This document shows positions 18,488 to 27,186 of a stretch of 56,274 nt of DNA, piece after piece (within the stretch, counting starts at the first letter, position 1; each line of letters starts with the position of its first letter). The position numbers and the translations under genes were made by a program. The notes beneath the pieces were generated by a model. It did no database searches. It was given only the letters and a program-made list of their open reading frames with translations, and had not been told where the DNA came from. The DNA is taken from NCBI GenBank assembly GCA_964371945.1, contig CAYJPA010000030.1, forward strand, positions 1 to 56,274, read 5' to 3'. The DNA comes from CAYJPA01 sp964371945. GTDB lineage: Bacteria > Chloroflexota > Chloroflexia > Thermomicrobiales > UBA6265.

Positions 18488-19462
18488 TTGATTACGATCA
18501 ACTTGCACGTCGACGGAACAACCTTCGAAGACGAGACGCCGATTCATGCGATCAGCGAGGTGCTCAACAATCCTGACGAGCTGCTCTGGATCGACGTAAA
18601 CGCACCAACGACCGAAGATCTCGCTCTACTCCGACAGGAGTTCAATTTCCATCCGCTTGCGATGGAAGACATCGTCAATTTCGAGCAACGCCCGAAACTC
18701 GACACGTACGAGGATTTCGCGCTTCTCTTCTTCAAGGCGCTCATTCCTTGCGACGACGCGAATCGAACCGTGGATCTTGCACAGATCGGTCTCTTCTTCG
18801 GCCACAATTATGTCGTCACCGTGCACGAACGGCCCATTCCCGCGCTGGACAACATGAATCTCCGCTGGAAACGACATGCCGAACAGGTTGGGACCCATTC
18901 TTCCGGTATGCTGCTCTATTCGATCCTCGATGCGATCGTCGATGATTACTTCCCGGCGCTCGATGAAATCTCCGATCGCATGGCTTCGCTCGAGGAGCGT
19001 GTGTTCGATCAGTTCGATCGGGAGTGCCAGGAGGATATCTTCCGGCTCAAAAAGGAGCTGGTTGCGATCAGGCGTGTTGTCGCACCCGAACGCGAAGTGC
19101 TGAACATCCTGCTGCGACGCGACACCCCGATCTTCGAGGCGGACGTCCTGGTCTATCTCCAGGATGTCTACGACCACATCTTGCGTGTCACCGATGAATC
19201 CGACACCTACCGCGACTTGCTCTCAAGCGCGCTCGAGTTTCACCTGGCGTCCATATCGAACCGCCTAAATCAAGTAATGAAGACCATGACCGCGCTTTCG
19301 GTCGTGCTGATGAGCACGACGCTCGTCGCTAGCATTTACGGCATGAACTTTGTGCACATCCCGGAACTGAGATGGCAGTTGGGTTATGTCTGGGCAATTG
19401 GATTGATGCTGGCAATTGGCGGCGGCGTCTTCTCGATCTTCCGGCGGCACGAATGGATCTGA
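18488..19462 (+). CDS. corA: CorA family Mg2+/Co2+ channel
   Basis: A 324-residue CorA-type divalent cation channel; family members are pentamers in the cytoplasmic membrane. The large N-terminal soluble domain is followed by the long stalk helix, two C-terminal TM helices (about 266-284 and 299-317), and the hallmark YGMN selectivity motif at residues 284-287. The protein ends in a basic RRHEW tail. The best start is TTG at 18488, giving the usual N-terminal beta strand; GGAG lies shortly upstream. It may be transcribed from its own promoter in the 325-base gap. Ion preference (Mg2+, Co2+ or Zn2+) cannot be decided. Confidence 0.95.
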   Translation: MITINLHVDGTTFEDETPIHAISEVLNNPDELLWIDVNAPTTEDLALLRQEFNFHPLAMEDIVNFEQRPKLDTYEDFALLFFKALIPCDDANRTVDLAQIGLFFGHNYVVTVHERPIPALDNMNLRWKRHAEQVGTHSSGMLLYSILDAIVDDYFPALDEISDRMASLEERVFDQFDRECQEDIFRLKKELVAIRRVVAPEREVLNILLRRDTPIFEADVLVYLQDVYDHILRVTDESDTYRDLLSSALEFHLASISNRLNQVMKTMTALSVVLMSTTLVASIYGMNFVHIPELRWQLGYVWAIGLMLAIGGGVFSIFRRHEWI

Positions 19463-19482
19463 ACCGCATTTCAGCCTAGCCG

Positions 19483-20778
19483 CTAGAGATAGTCGTCGTC
19501 GTCCGGGTCGGCGTACGGTTCGTCGATCGTACCCCGAGGAGCAGCGGGCTTTGCCACGGGCAATCGAACGGCCGATTCGATATCCACCCGGGTGGACGAT
19601 TCTTTGAGGCGAACGCCGATGGGAACGAGTGAGGCAATCCAGGCCGCCGCGAGATCCGCCCAGTCGTCAAGGTATTCGTAGAGACCGTGCGAACCACGGG
19701 AGTACCAGACGAGCGTGGCCAGCTCGCCGGCCGCGGATGCGAGATGAAGCGCTTCTTCCGGTGGCACGACGAGATCCCGGCCGGCGCCAAAGACAAGCAA
19801 CGGACATCGTAGCTTGCCAATGACGTCTGCCAACGAGAACTCGGAGAGGAGGTCCTCGATCCATTCCGGATCCCGGGCCAGCAACAAGAGCTGCTGCCGC
19901 ACAATTGGATTGACATAATGTACCCACGCACGTGGTTCGTATGGAGGTGTCACGGCAACGCATGCGGCGATCCGGCGGTCAAGCGCAGCTGACTTGATCG
20001 CGACCGATCCTCCCAGACTGAACCCAAGGAGCACGATCGACTCGGGATCGAGATCCGGTTCATTCTCGACGAACGCGAAGATGCCATCCGTCACATCGTC
20101 GCAGTCCGCTGTCAACAAGACGTGCGAGGCCTCGCCCGTACCAGGCCAATCCAGGGTCATGACCGCGATCCCACGCTCCAGGAAATGATCCGACCAGAGC
20201 AGAAGCTCCTCCTTGGTCGTCGTCGCCCCATTGAAGAGCACAACAAGCGGATGTGGACCAGTGTACTGAATTGGCTTCGAGATGTAAGCGGGGAGCTCGC
20301 TCGTGCGCCAGGCGATCGAAATCCGACGGGTTTCAGGCAGCATCCGCGACGCCGCCTGGGCAAATGCCGCTACTCCCGCGGCTTTGAGGGTGCGCACCGT
20401 CCTAGGGTCGTCGTCGGTCACGAAGTGGGCGGCGTGATAGCACATCGCGGCCTGTCGCCGTGCAACTGCTGCCTCATACCAGCGGCCCTCTAAATCCTCG
20501 CGACGCGCTTCGCTGAGAAACCGCTGGGCGCTCTTGTTCCACGCCGCCATCCAATCGCCAAGCCCACGAACCTCGCCGAGCGTGCGGTCGACGGTCTCCC
20601 GTGGGATCCGCATCGCAATGAATCGCGCACGAAAAGAGAGGGGGATCTGGCGGGCAGTTCTCAGTTTCAGAAAGAGATCGATCCGTCGCGGTGAAAGACG
20701 CGTCGAAAGACGCCAGAGATCTGACGATCGACTCCAGAGTATCGGATCTTCAACACCACGGCCGCCGCGGTCCATCAT
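19483..20778 (-). CDS. Alpha/beta hydrolase (FrsA/DUF1100-like esterase)
   Basis: A 431-residue protein. A ~165-residue helical N-terminal region is followed by an alpha/beta-hydrolase domain with GFSLGG at 252-257 (nucleophile Ser254), FGAGRDLVVP (Asp335) and RGSHGLYEY (His364), so the triad is complete. The N-terminal extension resembles the FrsA/dienelactone-type hydrolases. The 22-base gap to the macro-domain gene on the same strand suggests cotranscription. The substrate is unknown; esterase or C-C hydrolase activity is expected from the family. Confidence 0.88.
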   Translation of the reverse strand: MMDRGGRGVEDPILWSRSSDLWRLSTRLSPRRIDLFLKLRTARQIPLSFRARFIAMRIPRETVDRTLGEVRGLGDWMAAWNKSAQRFLSEARREDLEGRWYEAAVARRQAAMCYHAAHFVTDDDPRTVRTLKAAGVAAFAQAASRMLPETRRISIAWRTSELPAYISKPIQYTGPHPLVVLFNGATTTKEELLLWSDHFLERGIAVMTLDWPGTGEASHVLLTADCDDVTDGIFAFVENEPDLDPESIVLLGFSLGGSVAIKSAALDRRIAACVAVTPPYEPRAWVHYVNPIVRQQLLLLARDPEWIEDLLSEFSLADVIGKLRCPLLVFGAGRDLVVPPEEALHLASAAGELATLVWYSRGSHGLYEYLDDWADLAAAWIASLVPIGVRLKESSTRVDIESAVRLPVAKPAAPRGTIDEPYADPDDDDYL

Positions 20779-20800
20779 CGATCACTGCCCGTGTCGCCGG

Positions 20801-21394
20801 TCATCCGGCAGGCGATGTCCACGATCTCTGTCGCGACCGCGCAATCGCATCGTTCAAAAGCAATCGGTCGTCCTCGAAACGGCACACAAAGACCAGTCGC
20901 TCAATCCGCGATCCGGGTCGTCGAACGTACTTGACCACGGTGTCGACCAGCGATTGCGCCACGGAGGCGCGTTCTTCCTCCGGCGCTTCGGAGCTGACGC
21001 CGATCATCGGCATGGCGACCGAATGGAGCCGACGTTGCGTCGCCAGTTTCAAAGCCGCGTCGACCGCTCTGATCACGGTCGTCATCCGTGGAACATCCCC
21101 GAGTCCGGGCACAATTGCCGCATGAATCACAGATTCGATGCCGCGCTTCTGCAGTTTTCCGGACGAGGTGATGATTGCTTTGCCGAGCTCGATCGGTGCC
21201 CGTTCCATCGCCTCGCGCTCGATGTTCTGGCCGCCCGCAAAGCGAATCGAGCTAGCCGAGCCCGCGCCCATCACGCCGCGACTATTCGCTGGATAAACGA
21301 TCGCCTGAACCGGCTGATCGATCAATTCCCCAACGACGGCGTCGATCAACGTGCTTCCGAATCGAATCCCACGACTGAGTTCCGTCTCGCTCAT
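20801..21394 (-). CDS. Macro-domain protein (ADP-ribose binding type)
   Basis: A 197-residue single macro domain. The pattern IDAVVGELIDQPVQAIVYPAN is the typical macro opening; GVMGAGSASSIR matches the Gly-rich loop binding the ADP-ribose phosphate; AMPMIGVSSEAP matches the second ligand loop. Many macro domains hydrolyse O-acetyl-ADP-ribose or remove ADP-ribose. The start is ATG 21394, with GGGGAG about 6 bases upstream; a GTG further out at 21421 is less likely. It is upstream of the hydrolase gene on the same strand. Confidence 0.9.
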   Translation of the reverse strand: MSETELSRGIRFGSTLIDAVVGELIDQPVQAIVYPANSRGVMGAGSASSIRFAGGQNIEREAMERAPIELGKAIITSSGKLQKRGIESVIHAAIVPGLGDVPRMTTVIRAVDAALKLATQRRLHSVAMPMIGVSSEAPEEERASVAQSLVDTVVKYVRRPGSRIERLVFVCRFEDDRLLLNDAIARSRQRSWTSPAG

Positions 21395-21552
21395 TCCGTC
21401 TCCCCGCGGGCGATCTCGCACCGAGCGAGCCTGGGGAGTCTACCACTGAGGCTGCCGAATTCGACAATCGGATCAAAGCGTCAATTCAAGTCGACGTCGA
21501 CATAATGCTCCTCGCGTCTAGCCGATCACGGTTCGAGGATTCAGAGAACGGA

Positions 21553-23760
21553 TCAGATGAACGCTTCCGGCTGGATGAGATTCAGCGTGGTCATTTCACC
21601 CATCTCCAGATAACGAATGCCATCTTGTGCCCAATGGACGTGACCGATGTACGCCCCGGTTGTTCCCGACGCTTCTGAGATGAGCGAGCCATCCTCCGTG
21701 GAGTAAATTCGGAGCGATACCCCGTCCGCAACGACAATCTCCTCGCCGGACGGGCTGAAGGCGAAGCCTGAGACGCCATCTGGATACTCTATGATCGCCT
21801 GAGCGCTTCCAGGACTGGAGGTAGGGGCCACAACGACCTGAGTGCCCACTGAATAGGCCATCAACGACCCAAACGGGCTCAGGATTGGTTCGCCCACAAA
21901 TCCTGCGGTGTTCGACCCGAAGTCGATCTCGTTGCCAGCGGGATCGATGAAGAGCCAAGATGAAGAAGTCGGAATGAGCACGCCATCGAGTGTTGCGAGT
22001 GGTTGATCGCCACGGTACTCGAATCCTTCAGCACTCCAGATGACTTCGTCGTGCTCACCGTTCCACTCAGCTTTGTGAAGCTCGACATATCCAGAGTTGT
22101 CCGGAAAGGTGCGCAGGTAATAGAGACTCGCGCCGACCCAGCCAATCGCGATGTCGTCGACCGGGACATCTTCGTCCGGACTTACGCTCACGGTGTAGAT
22201 CAACTGATCCTCGCGATCCCAAACGGCCACCGTGCCCGAGTTGAGATCGGTGTAGAGCAGGACCAATCCCAGCGGGGACCAAACCGGATTCCAGGCGGCC
22301 CCCAGGGACTGGATCAGGGTACCGTCTGGATCGGCGACCACCAACGCGGCATCCGGGCCGGTCACGATGAATGCTTCCAAATCCGCCGGCATGTGAAGAC
22401 CGCCGGCAGGAGCCGAAAAACCGCTGCCGATTTGGCCAAGGACTTCGGCATCATCGAGCGGGCCCGCTTCCTGGGTTATTTCCTCGGTCACCTCGGATGC
22501 CGGCGTTTCCTCGTCGACGGTTTCGGTTTCGCCTCCCGTTGGCTGAATCCTGGTGGCGCTTGAATCGTCAGACGTGGGCTCCTCGGCCGGCGCTACGTCT
22601 TCAATCGTAACCTCTGGCTCAGACGTGGCCTCGTCGACGCCGGCATTCCCTTGACCGTTCACGGGTTCGATTGTCGGGGGAACGAATTCGGTTGGCTCTT
22701 CCGTCGCGGTTGGCGTTCGAGTCGGCGGCCTGGGAGTGTTAGTCCCCGTCGGTTCAGGCGTGTTGGTCGGCCGCGGAGTATTGGTTTCGGTTGGCTCAGG
22801 AGTTTCCGTGGGCCGAGGGGTGCGTGTTGCGGTCGGTTTAGGCGTATTCGTCTCCGTTGGCGTCTCCGTTGGCGTGCTGGACGCTTCGGACGTGTTGGTT
22901 TCCGTCGGTTCAAGGGTCGCCGTCTTGGCCGGCGTAGCAGTTGGCTCCTCAGTCGGTTCATCCGTTGGCGTTGCGGTCGCGCTCGGTGGCGCCTGAGTTT
23001 CCGTCGGTTCAGGAATCGACGTCGCGGTGTCGACAGTCGTGCTGGTCGACGTGGCGGTCGGTGATGGCTCGGCAGTCGGCTCATTCGTCGCGGTTGATGT
23101 CGGGGTCTCAGTTGGCGCCCGGGTCGGTTCGGTTGTCTCAACCGGCTCAGCCGTGGCTGAAGCGGTGGGCTCGAGCGTCGCAGTTTCCGTTGGCACCACG
23201 TTCACACTAATCGCTGTTGACGGGTCGTCCGCCGCACGTGTGACGAATGGAGCCTGGGTCGGGACAAGATAATCCTGTGTGGCGGTTTCAGTTACGGTCG
23301 GAGTGCCCGTGCCAAACATCGAAATGTCGGTCGAGCTTGCCGCGGGAATTGGCGTTCGATTCGAGCCAGTTCCGTTGTCGCCACGTAGTATCAATGTGAA
23401 GGTCACCGCGGCCACGAGCACGAGCGCGGACGCCATCGCCGGCATCGCGCCCCAACGGCCACTGACCATGATCCGGCGGAATCGCGTCCAGGGCGATTGC
23501 CCTTCGGCGATCCGCTCGCGCACCTGACGTGAAACCGTTGGGCTCGCGGGCAGCATCGGAAGCGTTCGCAATCCCCGCGACATCGACTCGATCCTGCTGG
23601 CGAAGGCGCGGCATGAAGGGCAGGTCGACAGATGCGCAAGCAAAGTGCGGTTCTGCTCGTGCGGAATCGGGGCGTCCAGCCTGGCCGACAAGAGTTGCTC
23701 GGCTTCGACATGGCTCAGCCGCGGCAATCCGTTGGTGCCTTGGCTGCCGGGAGTGCTCAC
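21553..23760 (-). CDS. Anti-sigma factor: zinc finger, TM, Thr/Pro-rich stalk and extracytoplasmic beta-propeller
   Basis: A 735-residue protein. The cytoplasmic N-terminus carries the HxxxCxxC anti-sigma zinc motif (H43, C47, C50). One TM helix lies at about 103-125. Then come ~240 residues of Thr/Pro/Glu-rich repeats (TETPEPTETNTPRP-like), followed by a ~260-residue beta-propeller-like sensor (WD40/TolB-type strands such as LVLLYTDLNSGTVAVWD). Its GTG start overlaps the stop of the sigma-factor gene by 4 bases, so the two are translated together. It likely holds the ECF sigma factor until an external signal is sensed by the propeller. The ligand is unknown. Confidence 0.9.
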   Translation of the reverse strand: MSTPGSQGTNGLPRLSHVEAEQLLSARLDAPIPHEQNRTLLAHLSTCPSCRAFASRIESMSRGLRTLPMLPASPTVSRQVRERIAEGQSPWTRFRRIMVSGRWGAMPAMASALVLVAAVTFTLILRGDNGTGSNRTPIPAASSTDISMFGTGTPTVTETATQDYLVPTQAPFVTRAADDPSTAISVNVVPTETATLEPTASATAEPVETTEPTRAPTETPTSTATNEPTAEPSPTATSTSTTVDTATSIPEPTETQAPPSATATPTDEPTEEPTATPAKTATLEPTETNTSEASSTPTETPTETNTPKPTATRTPRPTETPEPTETNTPRPTNTPEPTGTNTPRPPTRTPTATEEPTEFVPPTIEPVNGQGNAGVDEATSEPEVTIEDVAPAEEPTSDDSSATRIQPTGGETETVDEETPASEVTEEITQEAGPLDDAEVLGQIGSGFSAPAGGLHMPADLEAFIVTGPDAALVVADPDGTLIQSLGAAWNPVWSPLGLVLLYTDLNSGTVAVWDREDQLIYTVSVSPDEDVPVDDIAIGWVGASLYYLRTFPDNSGYVELHKAEWNGEHDEVIWSAEGFEYRGDQPLATLDGVLIPTSSSWLFIDPAGNEIDFGSNTAGFVGEPILSPFGSLMAYSVGTQVVVAPTSSPGSAQAIIEYPDGVSGFAFSPSGEEIVVADGVSLRIYSTEDGSLISEASGTTGAYIGHVHWAQDGIRYLEMGEMTTLNLIQPEAFI

Positions 23761-24413
23761 CGCTCACCCTCCGCATCCCCGGCAACATCGTCATCGACGC
23801 CGCCTGGACCGCCATAAATAACGGCAAAGGCCTTGCGAGCGCGGAACAATCTCAATTTTGCGGCGTTTTCGGTGATGTCCAAAGCCTGGGCGGTTTCCGC
23901 GAGCGAAAGTCCTTGATAATGCCGCAGCAACAACACCGCCGCGTAATGCTGCGGGAGCTGCGCGAGAACATTTTCGACATCGTGCCTGCGGCCGACTGAG
24001 CGCTCAATGTTCTCACCAGTCGAATGGTCCTGACCGGCGAGAAATGGAACCCAGCGCACAAGCTTCCTGCGCCGGAGATGCGAGATCGCGGTATTGGTGG
24101 CGATGCGGTAGAGCCAGGCCTTGAACGCCAGGTCCGGCCTGGTGTTTGGGAGGGCGCGATAGGCTTTGACGAAGGCATCTTGGGCCAGGTCTTCGGCCAG
24201 CGCCCGGTCACCCACCATGCGGTGCAGGTAGTTGAGCACCGGGGCATGATATCGTTCGAACAGCCGCTCGAAAGCAACCGGATCTCCCGCACGGGCTCGC
24301 CCGACGAGATCACCGTCGTCCGCCACAACGTTGCTCCCCGCCCGCGCGCCGGCCGCGCTCCCTACCCATGTCATTGCGTGGTCCATGACGACGATCGTCC
24401 CTTCCTCTCGCAC
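23757..24413 (-). CDS. ECF (sigma-70 family) RNA polymerase sigma factor
   Basis: A 218-residue ECF sigma factor. Region 2 is clear: FERLFERYHAPVLNYLHRMV, then the DLAQDAFVKAYRALP signature and AWLYRIATNTAISHLRRRK. After a ~40-residue linker, region 4 has LPQHYAAVLLLRHYQGLSLAETAQAL and a recognition helix with AAKLRLFRARKAF. The first ~30 residues look extra; a later start is possible. It is coupled (GTGA) to the anti-sigma gene. Many ECF genes are autoregulated from their own upstream region, which here contains the palindrome at 24611. Confidence 0.95.
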   Translation of the reverse strand: MREEGTIVVMDHAMTWVGSAAGARAGSNVVADDGDLVGRARAGDPVAFERLFERYHAPVLNYLHRMVGDRALAEDLAQDAFVKAYRALPNTRPDLAFKAWLYRIATNTAISHLRRRKLVRWVPFLAGQDHSTGENIERSVGRRHDVENVLAQLPQHYAAVLLLRHYQGLSLAETAQALDITENAAKLRLFRARKAFAVIYGGPGGVDDDVAGDAEGER

Positions 24414-24733
24414 CCCAGAACGCGCCGGTCACCGGTCTGGTTTCGCCGCCGCGCTCTAGGTGATCAAGGTCAGGACCGTCCGTCATCAACATCGTCATGG
24501 CAGGATACCAGAAAGGCCGGGATTCCCAGCAATCTGGCCGTGCTGGCCATACCACGGTCTCAGCATCAACGTGTGCTCCTTGTTGTGCTCCTTCGCGAAA
24601 TACCCGCGTACGTTCCACGTGGAACGCCCAGTTCAAAGTGTTCGTACAGTGGTTGACCGGCGATGCGGGCACTGGATTGGCAGCAACGTGTTACCGTGAT
24701 GCGGCTGTGTGATCGAGCTAGAGGAAATCGTCG
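24414..24733. other. Divergent intergenic region (320 bases) with parS-like palindrome
   Basis: Lies between the sigma-factor gene (minus) and the small gene at 24734 (plus). It holds the 16-base palindrome described separately and should hold both promoters. No RNA gene was seen. Confidence 0.6.
24611..24626. promoter_or_regulatory. parS-like: parS-like 16-base perfect palindrome
   Basis: The sequence CGTTCCACGTGGAACG is a perfect 16-base inverted repeat. Its inner 14 bases (GTTCCACGTGGAAC) fit the bacterial parS consensus TGTTnCACGTGnAACA, the ParB/Spo0J binding site used in chromosome segregation. The outer pair is C/G instead of T/A. I noticed no second copy in the window. The alternative is an operator for a local regulator of the ECF sigma gene, because it sits between two divergent genes. 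Confidence 0.55.
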
Positions 24734-25198
24734 ATGGCACTGGTAACAATCGGTGAAACAGAGTCCGGGGGCAGCTTCAAACTCTCCCAGAGCGGCCTAC
24801 TCGGGCAAACGCGCCTCACCGCGGAAGCTCCCGGGTTCACCACATTGCTTACTGCCGGACTCGCCGGATATCTTGCAGCCGTCCAAACCGGTTCACCTCT
24901 GGTACGTCGTTCCAGCGGCCGCGCGGTTTCAATTCGCGCCGAAGCGAGCACCAGCGGAGAACTTTTTGCGGGTCTCATCGCGGCTACGCTCGATCGGCTG
25001 GAAGCGCTCGAGATTGCCGCATCGATCGTGAGGATCGATGGCGTCGTGCGATCGGACTCGGGACGAATTGCGTGGGGCCAGCTCGAGATCGCCGACGTTC
25101 GCGCTGGCAACCGGCGATCGCTTTCGGTCGCCGCGGCCCCCATCATCGTCGAGGTTGAAGGGCGCTATACCCTGGAAGTTTTACTCGACCGCGGGTAA
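24734..25198 (+). CDS. Hypothetical protein, beta-rich, 154 aa
   Basis: I do not recognise this protein. It begins MALVTIGET after an AGAGGA site at 8 bases. It is rich in Ala, Gly, Ser and beta-branched residues, with a helix near the middle (ELFAGLIAATLDRLEALEIA) and a final strand pair. No Cys, signal peptide or TM segment is present. It is divergent from the ECF sigma gene and may share its control region. Confidence 0.65.
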   Translation: MALVTIGETESGGSFKLSQSGLLGQTRLTAEAPGFTTLLTAGLAGYLAAVQTGSPLVRRSSGRAVSIRAEASTSGELFAGLIAATLDRLEALEIAASIVRIDGVVRSDSGRIAWGQLEIADVRAGNRRSLSVAAAPIIVEVEGRYTLEVLLDRG

Positions 25199-25496
25199 CA
25201 ATTTGGTCCACCCAGGTGGACGCTGAATCGACGGCATGTCGGGCTGGATCGCTTTTCTGGGAAACATGCCTGGATGAGAACTTTCGAGACTGCTCGGGAG
25301 CCGGTTGCAGCCCCAGGTCAGCGGACGAGATTTCCGCGGCCGCACGCAGCATCAACGCAATCCGGACCGAGAAACGATCCGACATGAAACCAAACGCGCG
25401 CGCTTTCCTGAGTGAGGGAAGATCCCTCGCGAATTCGAGCGCGGATCGAAGCAGAAGTGTGAACGCCGGATCTAGCAAGAGTGAAGGTGATCGCGA
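25199..25496. other. Intergenic region (298 bases), nothing convincing
   Basis: Open frames exist on both strands, including a TTG-start frame on the minus strand (25143-25478), but they lack ribosome sites and overlap the adjacent gene. No hairpin or repeat was noticed. Confidence 0.5.
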
Positions 25497-25739
25497 TCAA
25501 CGTCCAGCTCGAGCGGAGGCGATGCCCGCGATGATTGCTCCAAACGCGAACACCAACATCAAAAGCGCGAATAGAGTAAAGCCGCCGCGTGCACGCACCG
25601 CCCGTTGCTCTTTCGTGATGTAGCGCTGCCGCAGGAGCGAGATCGCGAAAAGAGCCGCGCCGCCGCCGATGCCGAACCAAACCAACGATTGTGCGCCCAA
25701 GCGAAACACTCCCCACAAAGTCGAGCCCGCCGAATGCAA
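25497..25739 (-). CDS. Small two-TM membrane protein
   Basis: An 80-residue protein with two hydrophobic segments (about 15-34 and 53-74) separated by a basic RQRYITKEQRAVRARGG loop, so both ends likely face the same side. TTG at 25739 gives this frame; the ribosome site is weak, so the true start may differ. It lies 21 bases downstream of the BON-domain gene on the same strand and may be cotranscribed. Function unknown. Confidence 0.6.
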   Translation of the reverse strand: MHSAGSTLWGVFRLGAQSLVWFGIGGGAALFAISLLRQRYITKEQRAVRARGGFTLFALLMLVFAFGAIIAGIASARAGR

Positions 25740-25760
25740 CTCGCGGAGATCATACGCCGT

Positions 25761-26465
25761 CTACCGGTTGTGATCGGTCATCAGATCACGAACGGTCAGA
25801 TCTTCGCGAACCTCGCGCACGCCCTGAACCCGAGCCGCTACGGACTCCGCGTTCTCCGCATCGTCCATGGTAGGCACTTCGCCAGTCAGGTAGACGATCC
25901 GATTGCGGGTATGGGTCTGAACCTCCAGATCCGTCGTGAGCGCGTCCTCGCGCAACTCCCGTCGCACGTCCTCAGTGATCTCGTCATCCCCACGCTCGTT
26001 GGGTTCGGAAATCTCTTCGTCATCCATTGAAGTGGGCTGATATCCGCCAATGACTTCGACATCATTTCCAGTCAGAGACCGATTCCCGAGTACCGGGTCT
26101 GTCGGCGGAAAGAAGGGCAGACCTTCCTCCGCGGCTTGTTCACTGTACGTTGAACCGACGTCGAAGATGGTGCTGGTGTCGGTGACGGGTGTGTCGATGT
26201 GATACTCGCTCGATGGAGACATCGAGGCATCGTATTCGATGTCCAGGACTTCGATCGCGTCTTCGATCGTGAGACCCAGACGACCGGCGACCGTGGTTCC
26301 GAGATCCAGTGCGGCGACTCGCATCTCCGCGGAGTCGACCTCGCCGGAAAGAATCAAGTTGCCGTCCCGTGACTCGACCGCGACATAGATGCCTGCCGCT
26401 TCAAGCACCTCGGAGAGATTCCCAAGCTCTGTCTGGGTCCGGTCCGGCGTTTGGGGTGCGCTCAT
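25761..26465 (-). CDS. BON-domain protein (two BON-like repeats)
   Basis: About 234 aa. An N-terminal BON-like segment (LSEVLEAAGIYVAVESRDGNL then LSGEVDSAEMR) and a C-terminal BON segment (ITEDVRRELREDALTTD, then YLTGEVPTMDDAENAESVA) flank an acidic, poorly ordered middle. BON domains bind phospholipid or bridge envelope components, and occur in osmotic stress proteins such as OsmY. No signal peptide is visible, so here it may be cytoplasmic. The ATG at 26465 follows AGGAG at 7 bases and is preferred over the upstream ATG at 26483. Confidence 0.8.
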   Translation of the reverse strand: MSAPQTPDRTQTELGNLSEVLEAAGIYVAVESRDGNLILSGEVDSAEMRVAALDLGTTVAGRLGLTIEDAIEVLDIEYDASMSPSSEYHIDTPVTDTSTIFDVGSTYSEQAAEEGLPFFPPTDPVLGNRSLTGNDVEVIGGYQPTSMDDEEISEPNERGDDEITEDVRRELREDALTTDLEVQTHTRNRIVYLTGEVPTMDDAENAESVAARVQGVREVREDLTVRDLMTDHNR

Positions 26466-26679
26466 TTCGTTGCTCCTGTCCATCGAGCGATCTCATCGCT
26501 CTTTCCATGCAAGGATCGCTCCAAGACACACGGCTAGATACTGAATATTCACCCGTAAACGTAACAGAAGCGCAACGATTTCCAGTGTGTCCATCTTGAC
26601 GCGGTCGCGCGAAGGCGTAGTCTTGACACCTGACGAAAGGCAGTTGGCCCGCTCAGTCAATCGTTGACGGGAATTCGAC

Positions 26680-27186
26680 GTGGCGAACACCGGTGAACGC
26701 AAACCAGTTCGGAAGAACGGCACCGTAAGATTGCCTCGCGGCCGTCCAGTCCCACTCCCGGATGTGCCGGTCTCTCCTCGATATTCAATCGCGGATTTGG
26801 AAGAAGAAACCGGGTTCATCCCACGTACGATTCGCTACTACATCAGTGAAGGACTGCTCACGCCCGCGCACGGGCGTGGACCCACCGCGACCTACGATAA
26901 AGACCATCTCTTGCGGCTCAAGCTGATCAAGGAGCTGAAAGATCAGTTCCTGCCACTGGAGGCAATAAAGCACCATCTCGAGAATCTCGGCACCGAGGAC
27001 CTCGAGCATCACTTCGCGATTCAATCTGGACCGGTCGAAGAGCAATGGCGCCGGATCGAGTTCGGTCCTGATCTCGAGCTCCACGTTCGGATGAAGGCAC
27101 AGCCCGACTATCGCTTCGAACGGACGATCGATCAGATCGTGCAGCATACGAGGGCTGTTCTCGACAGTTTGGAGGAACCGGCGTGA
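26680..27186 (+). CDS. MerR family transcriptional regulator
   Basis: A 168-residue regulator with a classical MerR winged helix at about residues 30-100: YSIADLEEETGFIPRTIRYY, then GLLTPAHGRG, then a recognition and wing pattern. The C-terminal ~60 residues are probably the dimer helix plus a short effector region without the Cys cluster of metal-sensing members. GTG start at 26680. Its stop overlaps the flavin-reductase start (GTGA), so it probably controls this operon. Confidence 0.9.
   Translation: MANTGERKPVRKNGTVRLPRGRPVPLPDVPVSPRYSIADLEEETGFIPRTIRYYISEGLLTPAHGRGPTATYDKDHLLRLKLIKELKDQFLPLEAIKHHLENLGTEDLEHHFAIQSGPVEEQWRRIEFGPDLELHVRMKAQPDYRFERTIDQIVQHTRAVLDSLEEPA

Noticed and set aside
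20534..21505. 323-codon plus-strand open frame opposite the alpha/beta hydrolase and macro genes
   Set aside because: Extremely Arg/Ser/Asp/His-rich mirror of two real genes; no domain or ribosome site.
22690..23210. Repetitive DNA that could be read as a tandem repeat element
   Set aside because: It is explained by the Thr/Pro/Glu-rich stalk of the anti-sigma protein; period and codons are irregular.
24734..25198. Archease or OsmC assignment for the small protein
   Set aside because: No archease metal residues or OsmC Cys pair are present, so it stays unassigned.
25143..25478. Possible minus-strand small protein with TTG start
   Set aside because: No ribosome site, and it overlaps the end of the 24734 gene; a weak hydrophobic N-terminus is not enough.
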